64,000 nt of DNA from Dolomedes plantarius (Eukaryota > Arthropoda > Arachnida > Araneae > Dolomedidae), in NCBI GenBank assembly GCA_907164885.2, contig OU015491.1, positions 111,627,968-111,691,967 of the forward strand, read 5' to 3'. This document shows, in pieces, positions 23,748-34,641 of the stretch. The notes beneath the pieces are model-generated. The model saw only the letters and a list, made by a program, of their open reading frames with translations, searched no databases and was not told the origin of the DNA. Numbering within the stretch: the first letter of the stretch is position 1; every line of letters starts with the position of its first letter. Both the position numbers and the translations under genes were made by a program.

Positions 23748-24532
23748 GGGGACCAAGGCGTTTGCGATGGTCGAGAAGGAAGAAAATTGTACCGTTATTT
23801 AAACCGTTATATGTATTTCCAGTATTTACAAAATAAATATTTATTCATACATTAAATTCACACTTGAGAGTAATTTTATGCGAATTAAAAGTTATATCGT
23901 TTATAATTTTTTTAAATGGCATTTTAAATAAGATTTTTTTTTCTCGGAAAAATTTACTATTGAACTGTTAGGTAAACTTTTTTTTAAAAACTATATAAAA
24001 TATCACTTAAAACTTTATTTGGTTATAAAAAGCTTTCACTTTGATAATGTGAACCTGTCTTTTTTATTTTATAACGGGCTAGATATTTATGTGTTAGCCA
24101 ATGATAATTCGAAATTATTTGATTTTTTCGATTTGAAAAGTTTCTATTTTTTTTAATAATTAAGTTCCACTTATAAAATTTAAAAAATTTACAGCATTCA
24201 AGGTGATATTTTATATAGTTTTTTAAAGTGTACTGTTAAATAGTAAATAGTAACTATTAAATAGTAACTATTAAATACTAAACTAACTATTAAATAGTAA
24301 ACAGTTAAATACTAACTATTAAATAGTAAATTTTTAAGAGAAAAAAAATCTTGTTTAAGATGCCATTAAAAGAATATAAACAATATAACTTTTAAGAGGC
24401 ATAAAACTATTTTCAATTGTTAATTTAATGGAAGAATAAAACTTTATTATATAACTACTGGAAACACATATAAGGGATTAAATAACAGTACAATTTCCTT
24501 CTTTTTCGACAATCGCAAAACTCTTGGTCCCC
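23748..24532. mobile_element. Foldback element with long terminal inverted repeats (785 bp)
   Basis: The left end GGGGACCAAGGCGTTTGCGA mirrors the right end, which reads GGGGACCAAGAGTTTTGCGA on the minus strand. Complementarity continues inward for roughly 300 bp (for example AACTATATAAAATATCACTT against AAGGTGATATTTTATATAGT), leaving a short centre. It splits the spacer motif CTTTAA|TAAAGCAATTATT, seen intact as CCTTAAGTAAGCAATC elsewhere. Flanks TTAA and TTAT suggest a TTAA duplication with one change. No coding capacity. The core holds short tandem AACTATTAAATAGT units. Confidence 0.8.
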
Positions 24533-24825
24533 TTATTAAAGCAATTATTGTTTACCTAGTCTAATACCCCATTTCTGCATTCGAACTACAATAATGTATA
24601 CCAAAATAAGTATGTCCAGTAGATAATCATATATGTTTACTCAGCCACTTGGCATGAAAAATTGCCATCGGTTTATAGCAGGAACATTGAACGAAAGCCT
24701 CATAATAATAAAAACTTTTGTCGTGTCCTGGCATGAAGACCTATAAACAAAATATTTCTAACTCTCCTTAAAATTATTCCGTAGAGATTGAAGTTATGAC
24801 AACTGAATTCTATGGCAGAAATAAT

Positions 24826-24831
24826 TTATTT
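24826..24831 (-). terminator. Poly(A) signal of gene 4
   Basis: AATAAA on the minus strand in the conserved 3' flank, 47 nt past the stop. Confidence 0.8.
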
Positions 24832-24877
24832 TACATAGAAGGCTTTGGTACAGGTTTGTTTCTTTGAGTCAAAAGTT

Positions 24878-26317
24878 CTAGTAATGGATGGATTTCACAG
24901 CACCGTATCCACCGTGACCAACCAATCCATGACCGACAATTCCGTTGCTATAGGCTAAATGACCAGCACCCAGAAGACCATGCCCAGCCAGGAGAGGGGC
25001 AGCGACAACGTGACCGACGCCTCCAATAACAGCTGGAGACACATGGTTAAAACCGGAAGATGTAGAGTAAGCTACTGGGGCAGCGTGGGCGAGAGCAAGA
25101 GGAGCACCATGGGCATAAGAAAGTGGGGAAGCATGAGCTACGGCAAGTGGAGCAGCATGAGCTACAGCAACGGGAGCTTGAGGAGCTGCGTAGGGAGAGG
25201 CTACTAGAGCTGCAGCTGGGGCACTGTGGGCAGTTCCTGGCTCATTGGTGTTGACAACAGCCCTGAAACCATGTCCGTCAGCTACGTAATCTACTCTCCT
25301 AGCTCTTCCGTCGATGTCATTCAATGTGTAAGATCCCTTCTTGTTTCCATGAGCGTCACCTACTTCTGATCGGGAATTGCTAGCTCCGTGTCCATCAACG
25401 ATGTCATATCCAAAAGCATAGTTTCCGAAAGCCTACAATGATTAAAATAAAATATATTACATATAAGTATCTCTTGTACTGATATATATTGGGACATATC
25501 AATGCTATTTATCAATAATAATACCTGTTTAAGTAAAAAGAAAACTAGCTGAGCATAAAAATGATGGAATTTAAATAGATTTTTATTAAAATGCGTATCT
25601 TTATTAATTCATTTATTATACATAAGCTATTGTAAGTGCCATGTTTCATAAAAAAATGAATTAATAAAGTTTGTTTAAATATTTAAAAAATATTTGAAGG
25701 CATTATTGAAATCTTCTTACAGAAAATGATATATTTAAGAAAACATATTACATTATTATGTGAATGCTTTTTAGAATCTTGTTTCTAGAATATTATAAAC
25801 TTTTATTTTCGATAAATCTTTACAACAAAGTTTTGAAATTTATTTCTTTTTACTAAGCTAAATTAGAAATTGTCATATTAATTTCCATTGTATAAATAAG
25901 CGTTTTTACTCAATTTATGAATAATACTTTATGTAATACTTGGTAATCAAGATGCAAAAGTAAGAGGCAGAAATATAAATACAGTCCAAGGATCAATATT
26001 GTCTATCTTTATCACTACCTTAAGTTATGAAGTGTACTTACATCTTGTTGTCTGGAGCTGACACTGTTTCCTGAGTGTGCAAGAGCTACTCCGTGGAGAA
26101 GAGCTCCGGCGTTGACAGCGACGAGGGTGGCGAAAAGGATAGCAACCTACGGGTAGGAAAATTGGGAATACTTAGAAATATTTTCAGTTAAAAGATTTAA
26201 TTTTGAATTACCCTAAAAAATAACTATTTAAATAGACAATAAATAATAAATTAATTAAATGTGTAAATATAATTATCTAATGATGAATAAAGCTTTGTTA
26301 TTTACCTTAGCGAACAT
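24878..26317 (-). CDS. RR-2-type cuticle protein, array gene 4 (223 aa)
   Basis: Exons 26306-26317 (MFAK), 26042-26146 and 24878-25432; introns 159 and 609 nt, phase 0. The intron 1 donor is GTAAAT rather than GTAAGT. Exon 2 carries His-Ser-Gly where the other copies have His-Thr-Gly. Exon 3 holds the RR domain and repeats with VAHASPLSYAHGAPL. It continues AYSTSSGFNHVSP, VGHVVAAPLLAGHGLLGAG and a shortened tail HGGYGAVKSIHY. The YGAVKSIHY tail type is shared with genes 5-8. Introns resemble gene 8 more than neighbouring gene 5. Function by family is chitin-binding cuticle structure. Confidence 0.92.
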
Positions 26318-26370
26318 TGTGAATGTTGTGACTTTGGATATTGAAGTGATTGTGTCTCACCAGCTTCTGC

Positions 26371-26407
26371 TTTATATAGTACTGTAAAATATGCAAATTA
26401 CGTAAAC
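26371..26407 (-). promoter_or_regulatory. Core promoter module of gene 4
   Basis: TATATAAA (26371-26378), ATTTGCAT (26391-26398) and GTTTAC (26402-26407) on the minus strand, standard spacing. Confidence 0.72.
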
Positions 26408-27088
26408 GGGCCTAGGGAGTTACCGATTCACCTTCAAAAGAAGAAAAACTGAATGACTTTGAACACTACTTGTCAACTGTCTAGTAGAATAGCTCCCATT
26501 TCCTTAAAGAAAACCCGATTGTGCTGGAAAGCGTAAGAGAAAATGTAACTTCAACTAACCTAAAGGTCATTGCATCTATACAATGATAAAAAAGCACTTA
26601 ATCAATATCATTGCATCCATACGATGTCGTTGAGGGTTATATTCTCATAACGAAGGCGTGTTTTCATTTCTCGGAATGTCATTTTTTAGATTTTTCTTCC
26701 TTTAGTTATCAGATAGACATGTGTGAAATTTTGCTTTTAAAAAAGCCGGTTTCGTTTCAGTGGCCAATTAATTGTGTATAATATTTTTATATTATTAAAT
26801 TTTATTCATACGTATAAACTAAACTCTCAACAGTTTTCTGTAAAATGTTGTAAAACCGTTTGTCAAAGAAATTATTTTAATATACTTGAGTTTTCAATAA
26901 GAATGATATTCTTTCGTATTTTATTAAATTTATACATGATTTAATAAATATTGTTTTAAATAATTTTTTAATACTAATCATTTCCGTGTAAATTAACTAA
27001 AAATGTCTGTTGATTATAACAGCATGAACTATTTGATTATCTTATATAAATACTAAAGAGGCATTTGAAGGTATTACTAAATATCCAT

Positions 27089-27161
27089 GGGCTCGAGGTA
27101 GCCATGTGGCAGCGCAATGGATTTCGGAGCTGAGGGTGATCGGATCGAATCCCGAGATACG
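27089..27161 (+). mobile_element. tRNA-derived SINE, head only (first copy)
   Basis: Starts GGGCTCGAGGTAGCCATGTGG (A-box-like) and contains GGATCGAATCC (B-box-like, 27142-27152). The body is cut off at the rearrangement junction at 27161. Confidence 0.75.
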
Positions 27162-27572
27162 AAAGAAAATATATATAATCTGGTGGCATTTTATGTGTTC
27201 CTAGGAGTCATTTAAATATAGATATCCGTAGGTAAGTTCTTGGAAGTGTTCGTTTTATCTTGCTTGCTATTATTTTTCTTAAATTTTATTCATACGTATA
27301 AACTAAACTCTCAACAGTTTTCTGTAAAATGTTGTAAAACCGTTTGTCAAAGAAATTATTTTAATATACTTGAGTTTTCAATAAGAATGATATTCTTTCG
27401 TATTTTATTAAATTTATACATGATTTAATAAATATTGTTTTAAATAATTTTTTAATACTAATCATTTCCGTGTAAATTAACTAAAAATGTCTGTTGATTA
27501 TAACAGCATGAACTATTTGATTATCTTATATAAATACTAAAGAGGCATTTGAAGGTATTACTAAATATCCAT

Positions 27573-27786
27573 GGGCTCGAGGTAGCCATGTGGCAGCGCA
27601 ATGGATTTCGGAGCTGAGGGTGATCGGATCGAATCCCGAGATACGCCAATAAATACCTCCGTGTCTAGGCCGGAAATGGGTACGTAGAATCCTAGACCGA
27701 AAATTCCCCCTATGAGAGCAGAGAGAGTGGAAGAGGGTACGATGTCCCCAGATGTTGCCCCTGAGGAAGATCGGTCAAAATTGAGG
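27573..27786 (+). mobile_element. tRNA-derived SINE, 3'-truncated (second copy)
   Basis: Same tRNA-like head (A box near 27581, B box 27626-27636). A body with GTGTCTAGGCCGG, TACGATGTCCCCAGATGTT and GATCGGTCAAAATTGAGG follows, after which spacer resumes. The copy at 32815 continues further, so this one has lost its 3' part. Confidence 0.8.
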
Positions 27787-30585
27787 ATAATATAGAATTT
27801 TAAATAAAGAAATGTTTCTTAATTGAGAAAAATTGCAATTTTCAAAGAGCAGTATATTTAACATTTTACATCAACAATGAATGTTGCAAACGAAAGAAAA
27901 TATATATAATCTGGTGGCATTTTATGTGTTCCTAGGAGTCATTTAAATATAGATATCCGTAGGTAAGTTCTTGGAAGTGTTCGTTTTATCTTGTTTGCTA
28001 TTATAAAAATATTTTTCTTAAATTTTAGACTCGTAACAACCACGATTACATTATGTGAAATAAACCATACTTTTTTTGTATCTTTTAAACAGAATTTTAT
28101 AATTTTTAATTTTTAAACTTTATTTTTCGCCTGTATTATTATCTGTTTTACAATATTTTATTTGCTGCATGCAGCACCGTTGAGTTTAAAAACGTAATTT
28201 AATGTTTTTTCTTTGGCTTATTAACCCATTAAATTTAAATTATAGTTTCGAAAATTTAAAACAATAAGGCATTTTTATTAAATTTGTTATTTCCTTTAAA
28301 TCCGTAAAAAATTTCAGTGTTAACATAAAAGGCAAGTCTTTATTGATATAAAATACACATGTCTTTCCACAACTAACAACCTAAAGTATATTGTTAATAC
28401 AAAATATTAAAATAAATATTTTCTAAATAAAGGATAGTATTATTGGTGATATTCTTTTAAGGTTTTCACTTCGTATATTGTATCATTGTCCTCAATATTT
28501 TTGAATTCGTATGATTTATGGCTAACATTGACACCAGTCCAGAGGGTACTAGAGACCAGTCTAGAGGTACTAGAGGTATTCATTGTGAACCCAAAATAAT
28601 TTCGAACCAGTGCATAAATTCAAAAAAATAAAATGAACCCAATTTAACCAGATAATAATTTAAATTAATTATATTAAACTGCTCTCATAAACATGAAATA
28701 TTTCCAAGCTACAAAGTAAATTATAAGAAACTAAATTTCAATACGTTGTAAATTGTTTCTTTCTAATTTACGACATTCTATTAAAATAAACTAAAGTTTG
28801 GTTAATACAGCAACATAAAGAAATTAAATTAAATTTCTCGTTTTCGTTTGAACTTAATTTAAAAAATTAAAATCTATATCTTTAACTTAATCGAGCCTCA
28901 AAACTCCAAGCCATAAAAACTGCAATCCATTGCAGTGTCAGGAACTTTTCTGGAGCGTGGCATCATTTTCTAACGAAATTAATTAAAGACCTCAAGGTTA
29001 GTGCAACTGAACCGCCATAAGTACTTCGGTATATCTTTTTCATAAAAGACTTAAAAGAAGTTGAAAGTCAATTGTTTGGCCATTCTTTCACCACTGTTGC
29101 CGATTTCTTCAGAATCTCATTTCTAATTTTATAAAATCCTATTAAAAGCAAAAGACTGGTGCTTATATAAGAGGAAAGAGCCAATTAGAGCGGTCTCGGA
29201 AATTTATAATGACCGGGGGTTCAAAGGAATGTTAAAGAATATTCTGCTGCATGAAAAGTCACACAATGTTTGCCACATGGTGTTATAGTTTATTAAGATA
29301 AAAAATTACAGATAATATCCCTGTAATTTATTGTTTTCTTCATATCGTCGGTCACTATAGTAAGTAGACAAGAATGCAATAAGTTTCGAGTTTAATAAAC
29401 ATTTACGATAAATTCTAAAGCATTCGGATGACTAACAGGAACAGAGGGCAATATTACGCACACTGCTCCTGCTATAGATGTCACAAAACCGAAAATATCA
29501 TAAGGAGTGACGAATCGTGCACCAAATTCTTTTCCATTTAGTTGAGTGTGCTTCGATATGATGTTTGCTTGGAAAAATTTCTTTCCCTTGGTGTTATTTG
29601 GCTAAAGATCACGTATCAGAAGAAGAAAATCAAAATCGTGTAATTTTACAAAACACAATCCTTAATGCATGTCATGATCTCGATCTCCGTAAAATCGACA
29701 TAATTTTTTTTTTATATGTACTGATAATGAGACTTATCATAAAGCATCGAGATACACGACAGAGTGTCATGGGTCGCAGTAAAATAGCCCAATTTGAGTT
29801 TCATTTACAAAAATAAACGCATTCAAAAAAGATACCAAGCTAAACTTTACGAAAATTTAATGCCTGTCAACTTTTAATTGAATAACAGGAAAACATGGAT
29901 TCTTAATACTCCCAGAAAAAAGTAAAAGAGTGGCAGGAAGTTAATTATTTTGCGCTTGTGAATTTAATCTAAAGACAATCACTCGTAATGCTCCTCGGTT
30001 TATTGAGGAACTATTCATTAAATCCGTACTAGCTGTGACCACTTTTTTATATTGTGGATAATAAGGAATCGTGTGTTCCTGTTTTGCATTTTTCATAAGC
30101 TTCTCGGTTATCTAAACTATCTAAGTTAACTTCATCAGATGTAGACTGCAGAAAATGCAGTCAGATGAAAATACATAAATGTCCTTGAGCTATACCGAGA
30201 TACATTAATTCAGTCAGCCTTGAAAGAGATGTAAAACTGATCATCATGATTACATGTTCTGATTCAGAATAGATTTTATTGAATTACCCTTAAGCAAGCA
30301 ATCATTGATTAACTAGTTTAATACCCAGTACCTGCAATTGAACTACATCAATCTATACCAATATAAAGTATGTCCGTTAGAGAATCATATAGTTGTTTAC
30401 TCGGATACATGTCATGATAAATGGCCATCGGTTTATAGAGAGAACATTGAATGAAAGTCTCATGATAATAAAAAAAAATTGTTGTGTCCTGGCATGAAGA
30501 ACTATAAAAGAAATATTTCTAAATCTCCTTTAAAATATCGCATAGAGATTGAAGTTATGACAACTGAGTGCTATAGCAGAAATAA

Positions 30586-30591
30586 TTTATT
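30586..30591 (-). terminator. Poly(A) signal of gene 5
   Basis: AATAAA on the minus strand, 47 nt past the stop, conserved 3' flank. Confidence 0.8.
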
Positions 30592-30637
30592 TACATTGAA
30601 GACTTATGTACAGTTTTGTTTCTTTGAATCACAAGTT

Positions 30638-32079
30638 CTAGTAATGGATGGATTTCACAGCACCGTATCCACTGTGACCAACTAATCCATGACCGACAAT
30701 TCCGTTGCTATAGGCTAAATGACCGGCACCAAGGAGACCGTGCCCAGCGAGAAGAGGGGCAGCGGCAACATGGCCGACGCCTCCAAGACCAGCTGGAGCC
30801 ACATGGTTGACAGCGGAAGATGTAGAGTAAGCTACTGGAGTAGCGTGGGAAACAGCAAGAGGAGCACCATGGGCATAAGGAAGTGGGGCAGCATGAGCTA
30901 CGGCAAGTGGAGCAGCATGGGCTACAGCAATAGGAGCTTGAGGAGCTGCATAGGGAGAGGCTACGAGAGCTGCTGCTGGGGCACTGTGGGCTGTTCCTGG
31001 CTCATTGGTGTTGACAACAGCCCTGAAACCATGTCCGTCAGCTACGTAATCTACTCTCCTAGCTCTTCCGTCGATATCATTGAGGGTGTAAGATCCCTTC
31101 TTGTTTCCATGAGCGTCACCTACTTCTGATCGGGAATTGCTAGCTCCGTGTCCATCAACGATGTCATATCCAAAAGCATAGTTTCCGAAAGCCTAAAACG
31201 ATTAAAATAAAATATATTACATATTAGTATACCCTGTATTGATATATACTGTGTCATACCAATATTATTGTCCAATGATAATACCTCTTTAAGTAAAAAC
31301 ACTATAACCGGGCAATGAACGATGGGAATGAAATGGATTTTTACTAACTTTGATAAATTATATTTCTTAAGCGCCATATTATACATATACTATTGCAAGT
31401 GGCATCTTTTCTCAAAAAAGATCTACATAAAGTTTGTTTAAATTTTATAAAAATATATTTTTAGGTATTATTGAATAATTTCCACAGAAAATCATATGTT
31501 TAAAAAAATATTAAATTATTAATTAAAGGCGTTTTGTAATCATGCTACTAAAATACGGCAACCTATTTTTCCATAAATCATTACGACAAAGTTTGAAATT
31601 CGTTTTCTTATACTAGAAATTGCTATATTAAGGTTTACTGTATATAACGATGAATAAGTATTTTTACTAAATTTATGAATAATTCCTTATGTATTATTTG
31701 GTAATGAAGGTTCAAAATTAAGAAGCAAAACTATAGATATAACCTCTATATCAATACTATCTATACCTTTATCATTTCCTTAAGTCATGAAGTGTACTTA
31801 CATCTTGTTGTCTGGAACTAACACTGTTTCCTGTGTGTGCAAGACCTACTCCGTTGAGAAGAGCTCCAGCGTTGACAGCCACGAGGGTGGCGAAAAGGAT
31901 AGCAACCTAAGGGTAGTTAAAAGGGAATAATTAGAGACAGTTTCAGTTAAAAAGTAATTAAGTTTGCATTCCACTAGAAAAATTACCATTTAAATGGAAA
32001 ATAAATAAGATTTTAATTAAAAGTGTAATTAAAATTATCTATTTATGAATAAAGCTTAGTTACTTACCTTAGCGTACAT
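30638..32079 (-). CDS. RR-2-type cuticle protein, array gene 5 (223 aa)
   Basis: Exons 32068-32079 (MYAK), 31802-31906 and 30638-31192; introns 161 and 609 nt, phase 0. I read exon 3 through on the minus strand and it is open to the TAG at 30638-30640. Exon 2 gives ALLNGVGLAHTGNSVSS; the Asn (His in other copies) is unique to this gene. The RR domain is standard. The repeats read APIAVAHAAPLAVAHAAPLP, then YAHGAPLAVSHATPVAYSTS, and the tail is HSGYGAVKSIHY. With genes 6 and 7 it forms a MYAK subgroup with similar introns. Secreted cuticle protein by family. Confidence 0.92.
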
Positions 32080-32131
32080 TGTGAATGTTTGAAGTTGGAT
32101 ATTGAAGTGATTGTGTCTCACCAACAACTGC

Positions 32132-32168
32132 TTTATATAGTACTCTAAAATATGCAAATTACGTAAAC
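32132..32168 (-). promoter_or_regulatory. Core promoter module of gene 5
   Basis: TATATAAA (32132-32139), ATTTGCAT (32152-32159) and GTTTAC (32163-32168) on the minus strand. Confidence 0.72.
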
Positions 32169-32814
32169 GGACGTAGGGAGTTACCGATTCACCTTCTAAA
32201 GAAGAAAAACTAAATGACTTTGAACACTACCTGTCAGCTGTCTAGTAGAATAGCTCCAATTTCCTTAAAGAAAACCCGATTGTGGTGGAAAGCGTAAGAT
32301 AAAATGTAACTTAGACTAGCCAAATGGTCAAGGCATCTTTTTCCATACGATGTCGTTGAAGGTTTTAATCTCATAAGGAAGGCGTATTTTCATTCCTCGG
32401 AATGTCAGTTTGTAGAGTTTTCTTCTTTTAGTTATCAGATACACATCTGTGAAATTTTGTTTTAAAAAAATCAAGTTTTGTTTCAGTAGCGAATTAATTT
32501 TTTATAATATTTTTATATTGCTATACTTTATACATGCGTATTAACTAAACACGCAAAAGGTTTATGTAAAATGCGGTAAAATCATTTGTAAAAGAAATTA
32601 ATTTTATATATTTGTGTTTTCAATAAGAACGATCTTCTTTCGTATTTTAATAAATTTATACATGATTTATTAAATATTGTTTTAAATAATTTTTTTAAAC
32701 TAATCATTTTTTTGTAATTTAACTAAAAATGTCTGTTGATTATAACAGCATGAACAATTTGATTATCTTATTTAAATAGTAATGAGGCATTTAAATGTAT
32801 TACAAAAAATGTGT

Positions 32815-33176
32815 GGTCTCGAGGTAGCCTTGTTGCAGAGCACTGGATCTCGGTGCTGAGGGTTCTCGGATCGATTCCCGTGATACTCCATTAAATAAAT
32901 CCGTGTCTAGTCTGGATATTGGTACGTAAAATACGTAGACCGAAAAGTCCCACTATGAGATCAGAGATAGTAGGAGCGAGTACGATGTCCCCAGATGTTT
33001 CACCTGGGGAAGCTCGGTCAAAATTGAGTTGTAACTAGCTGTGAAGGACTGCGACACTTGTGATGCTATATAAACCGGATTAGCACTCTTCAGCCCGAAA
33101 TCAATATGGACTTGTTTTGGAATTTCCAGCCACGGAGCATTAGAAATAGTAACAATCCTAGAAATCCTGAGATGAT
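32815..33176 (+). mobile_element. tRNA-derived SINE, longest copy
   Basis: The head GGTCTCGAGGTAGCCTTGTTG with B-box-like GGATCGATTCC (32868-32878) marks tRNA ancestry. The body matches the 27573 copy and continues past it through GTAACTAGCTGTGAAGGACT to about AATCCTAGAAATCCTGAG. Spacer resumes as GATGCAATTTTATG. About 360 bp in all. No folded tRNA gene is kept (the acceptor stem does not pair), so it is not annotated as a tRNA. Confidence 0.8.
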
Positions 33177-33823
33177 GCAATTTTATGAAATGCGTTCCCT
33201 CGATTAGTCTCTAAGTAGCAATTAATTAATGGAAGTAATACAGGCAGGATAATATAGAGTTTTAAATAAAGAAATGTTTCTTAATTGGGAAAAATTGCAA
33301 TTTTCAAAGAGCAGTATATTTAACATTTTACATCAACAATGAATGTTGCAAACAAAAGAAATTATATGTAGTCTGATGGCATTTTATGTGTTCCCAGGAG
33401 TCTAAATGAATACAGAAATCCATTGGTAAGTTCTTGAAAGTGTTAAATCTATCCTGCTTGCTATTATAAAAATATTTTTGTTAAATTTTAGACTCGTAAC
33501 AATCACGATTACACTATGTGAAATAAACCATACTTTTTTGTATATTTTAAAGATAATTTTATGATTTTTAATTTTTAAACTCTATTTTTTGCCTGTATTA
33601 TTATCTGTGTTACAATATTTTATTTGCTTCATGCAGCATCGTTGAGTTTGAAGACTTAATTTGATGTTTTTTCTTTGGCTTATAAATCTATAAAATTCAA
33701 ATTATACTTTGGAAAACATTGAAAGAATAAGGCCTTTACTTTAAATTAGTTAGTTTTTCTTCGTGTCGCTGTCACATTCCGTAGAAAATTTTACATTTTA
33801 ACGTAAAATGCAAGATTTGCAAG

Positions 33824-33949
33824 AACAGTGACGAGTTTTTGGAGGCGTGTAATAATTTCGAGGAAAATCTACGTAAGAACAATTTCCCTAATGATTTTTG
33901 TAATCTAAAAGTATTAAAAAAATGGCATTTAGACTCAGATATATTTTAA
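33824..33949 (+). pseudogene. Coding-like C-terminal fragment of unknown protein
   Basis: Immediately after the left 82-bp repeat, one frame reads 41 residues without a stop: NSDEFLEACNNFEENLRKNN, then FPNDFCNLKVLKKWHLDSDIF, then TAA. The composition is protein-like, with mixed acidic and basic residues unlike the surrounding AT-rich DNA. It could be the last exon of a host gene or transposon protein carried in with the foreign block. No family is recognised and chance cannot be excluded. Confidence 0.3.
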
Positions 33950-34157
33950 GAACATTTAAGACAGGGTTTTCTAGTTTCACACTTTCTTTGCATTTTTGTG
34001 GCTTAAAAACTTTAATGTGGTATGGCGCTGTTGTCTTGCTACAGTAGCGTAACTCTTAGGGTTATAAACTGGCTGCTATTTAGCTATAACCGTTACTCAT
34101 TGGAATAGGTGTGCCTTTTGCATTTCTGTGTTTCATTTGTGTTCGTTTAGGATTGAA

Positions 34158-34641
34158 CTAGCCGGGTTTCGCCTAGCTACGCTCAAGCCATCCGTGTAAC
34201 ATATTTATGTACTTCGGGCCCCACAAAAGAAAAAAAGGCCTACAAATGTGTTAAATTAAAGTCAATTTTCATTCCCGTCACTGCCGACAGATGGCTGCAC
34301 CACTGCACCAGTGGAGTGAAATTTTCATTCCCGTCGCTGCCGACAGATGGCTGCACCACTGCACATACTGGATATACATGATTTGATTTCTCAGAGGGAT
34401 GACGCTTCATTAGAATCCAAATATCTCTAAAACTATTGAATTAACAGAATAAGTGTACGCAGAAAAAATTATCAGTTTTCGAAGCTCTTTCCAAATATGT
34501 AACATTTATGTACTTTCATGAGAAAAAAAAATACACCGATTCCTGTAATTGTCGGCCATTTTTTTTGGAGGATGAGTCCGTCCCGGTCGCGTTATGGTCA
34601 CGTGATCTCGACAAACCCCTCTGTTACTTTATTAATATAGA
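34158..34641 (-). mobile_element. Helitron-like element, family C
   Basis: On the minus strand it starts TCTATATTAATAAAGTAAC after an A and ends CGAAACCCGGCTAG before a T. It contains a 56-bp tandem duplication (34265 and 34321, CATTCCCGTC[AG]CTGCCGACAG). No coding capacity. The ends fit the Helitron rule, but a 3' hairpin is only weakly formed, so confidence is moderate. Confidence 0.6.

Larger units (their letters stand above)
16698..24877. other. Intergenic region between genes 3 and 4
   Basis: The longest spacer. Insertions account for most of the extra length: a DD41D Tc1/mariner element, a Tc1 relic, an LTR-like piece and a foldback element. There is also a roughly 245-bp local duplication of spacer sequence near 20017-20506. 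The rest is paralogous spacer with no gene seen. Confidence 0.55.
26797..28010. repeat. Rearranged duplication A-B-A-C-B carrying SINE sequence
   Basis: Segment A is present at 26797-27161 and again at 27281-27645 (365 bp, identical as far as I can read, offset 484). Segment B follows the first A (27162-27280) and recurs almost unchanged at about 27892-28010, after unique segment C (27646-27891). A tandem duplication of A-C-B followed by loss of the first C explains the order. Near-identity means the event is young. Confidence 0.85.
26408..30637. other. Intergenic region between genes 4 and 5
   Basis: The shortest spacer. Compared with the others it lacks the 'GGCAGTCTTGTGTCATTTTAA'/(TA)n segment (missing near 29050) and part of the 3' side (joined near 30205). 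It contains SINE sequence within a local rearrangement at 26797-28010. No gene is seen. Confidence 0.55.

Noticed and set aside
27089..27161. Possible tRNA gene with A and B boxes
   Set aside because: No pairing acceptor or anticodon stems, and it is joined to a repeated body; a SINE head explains it better.
31120..31386. Minus-strand frames over the exon 3/intron 2 boundary (also 47943-48206 and 62961-63167)
   Set aside because: Out of frame with the RR coding (MTSLMDTELAIPDQK is the shifted reading) and continuing into intron.
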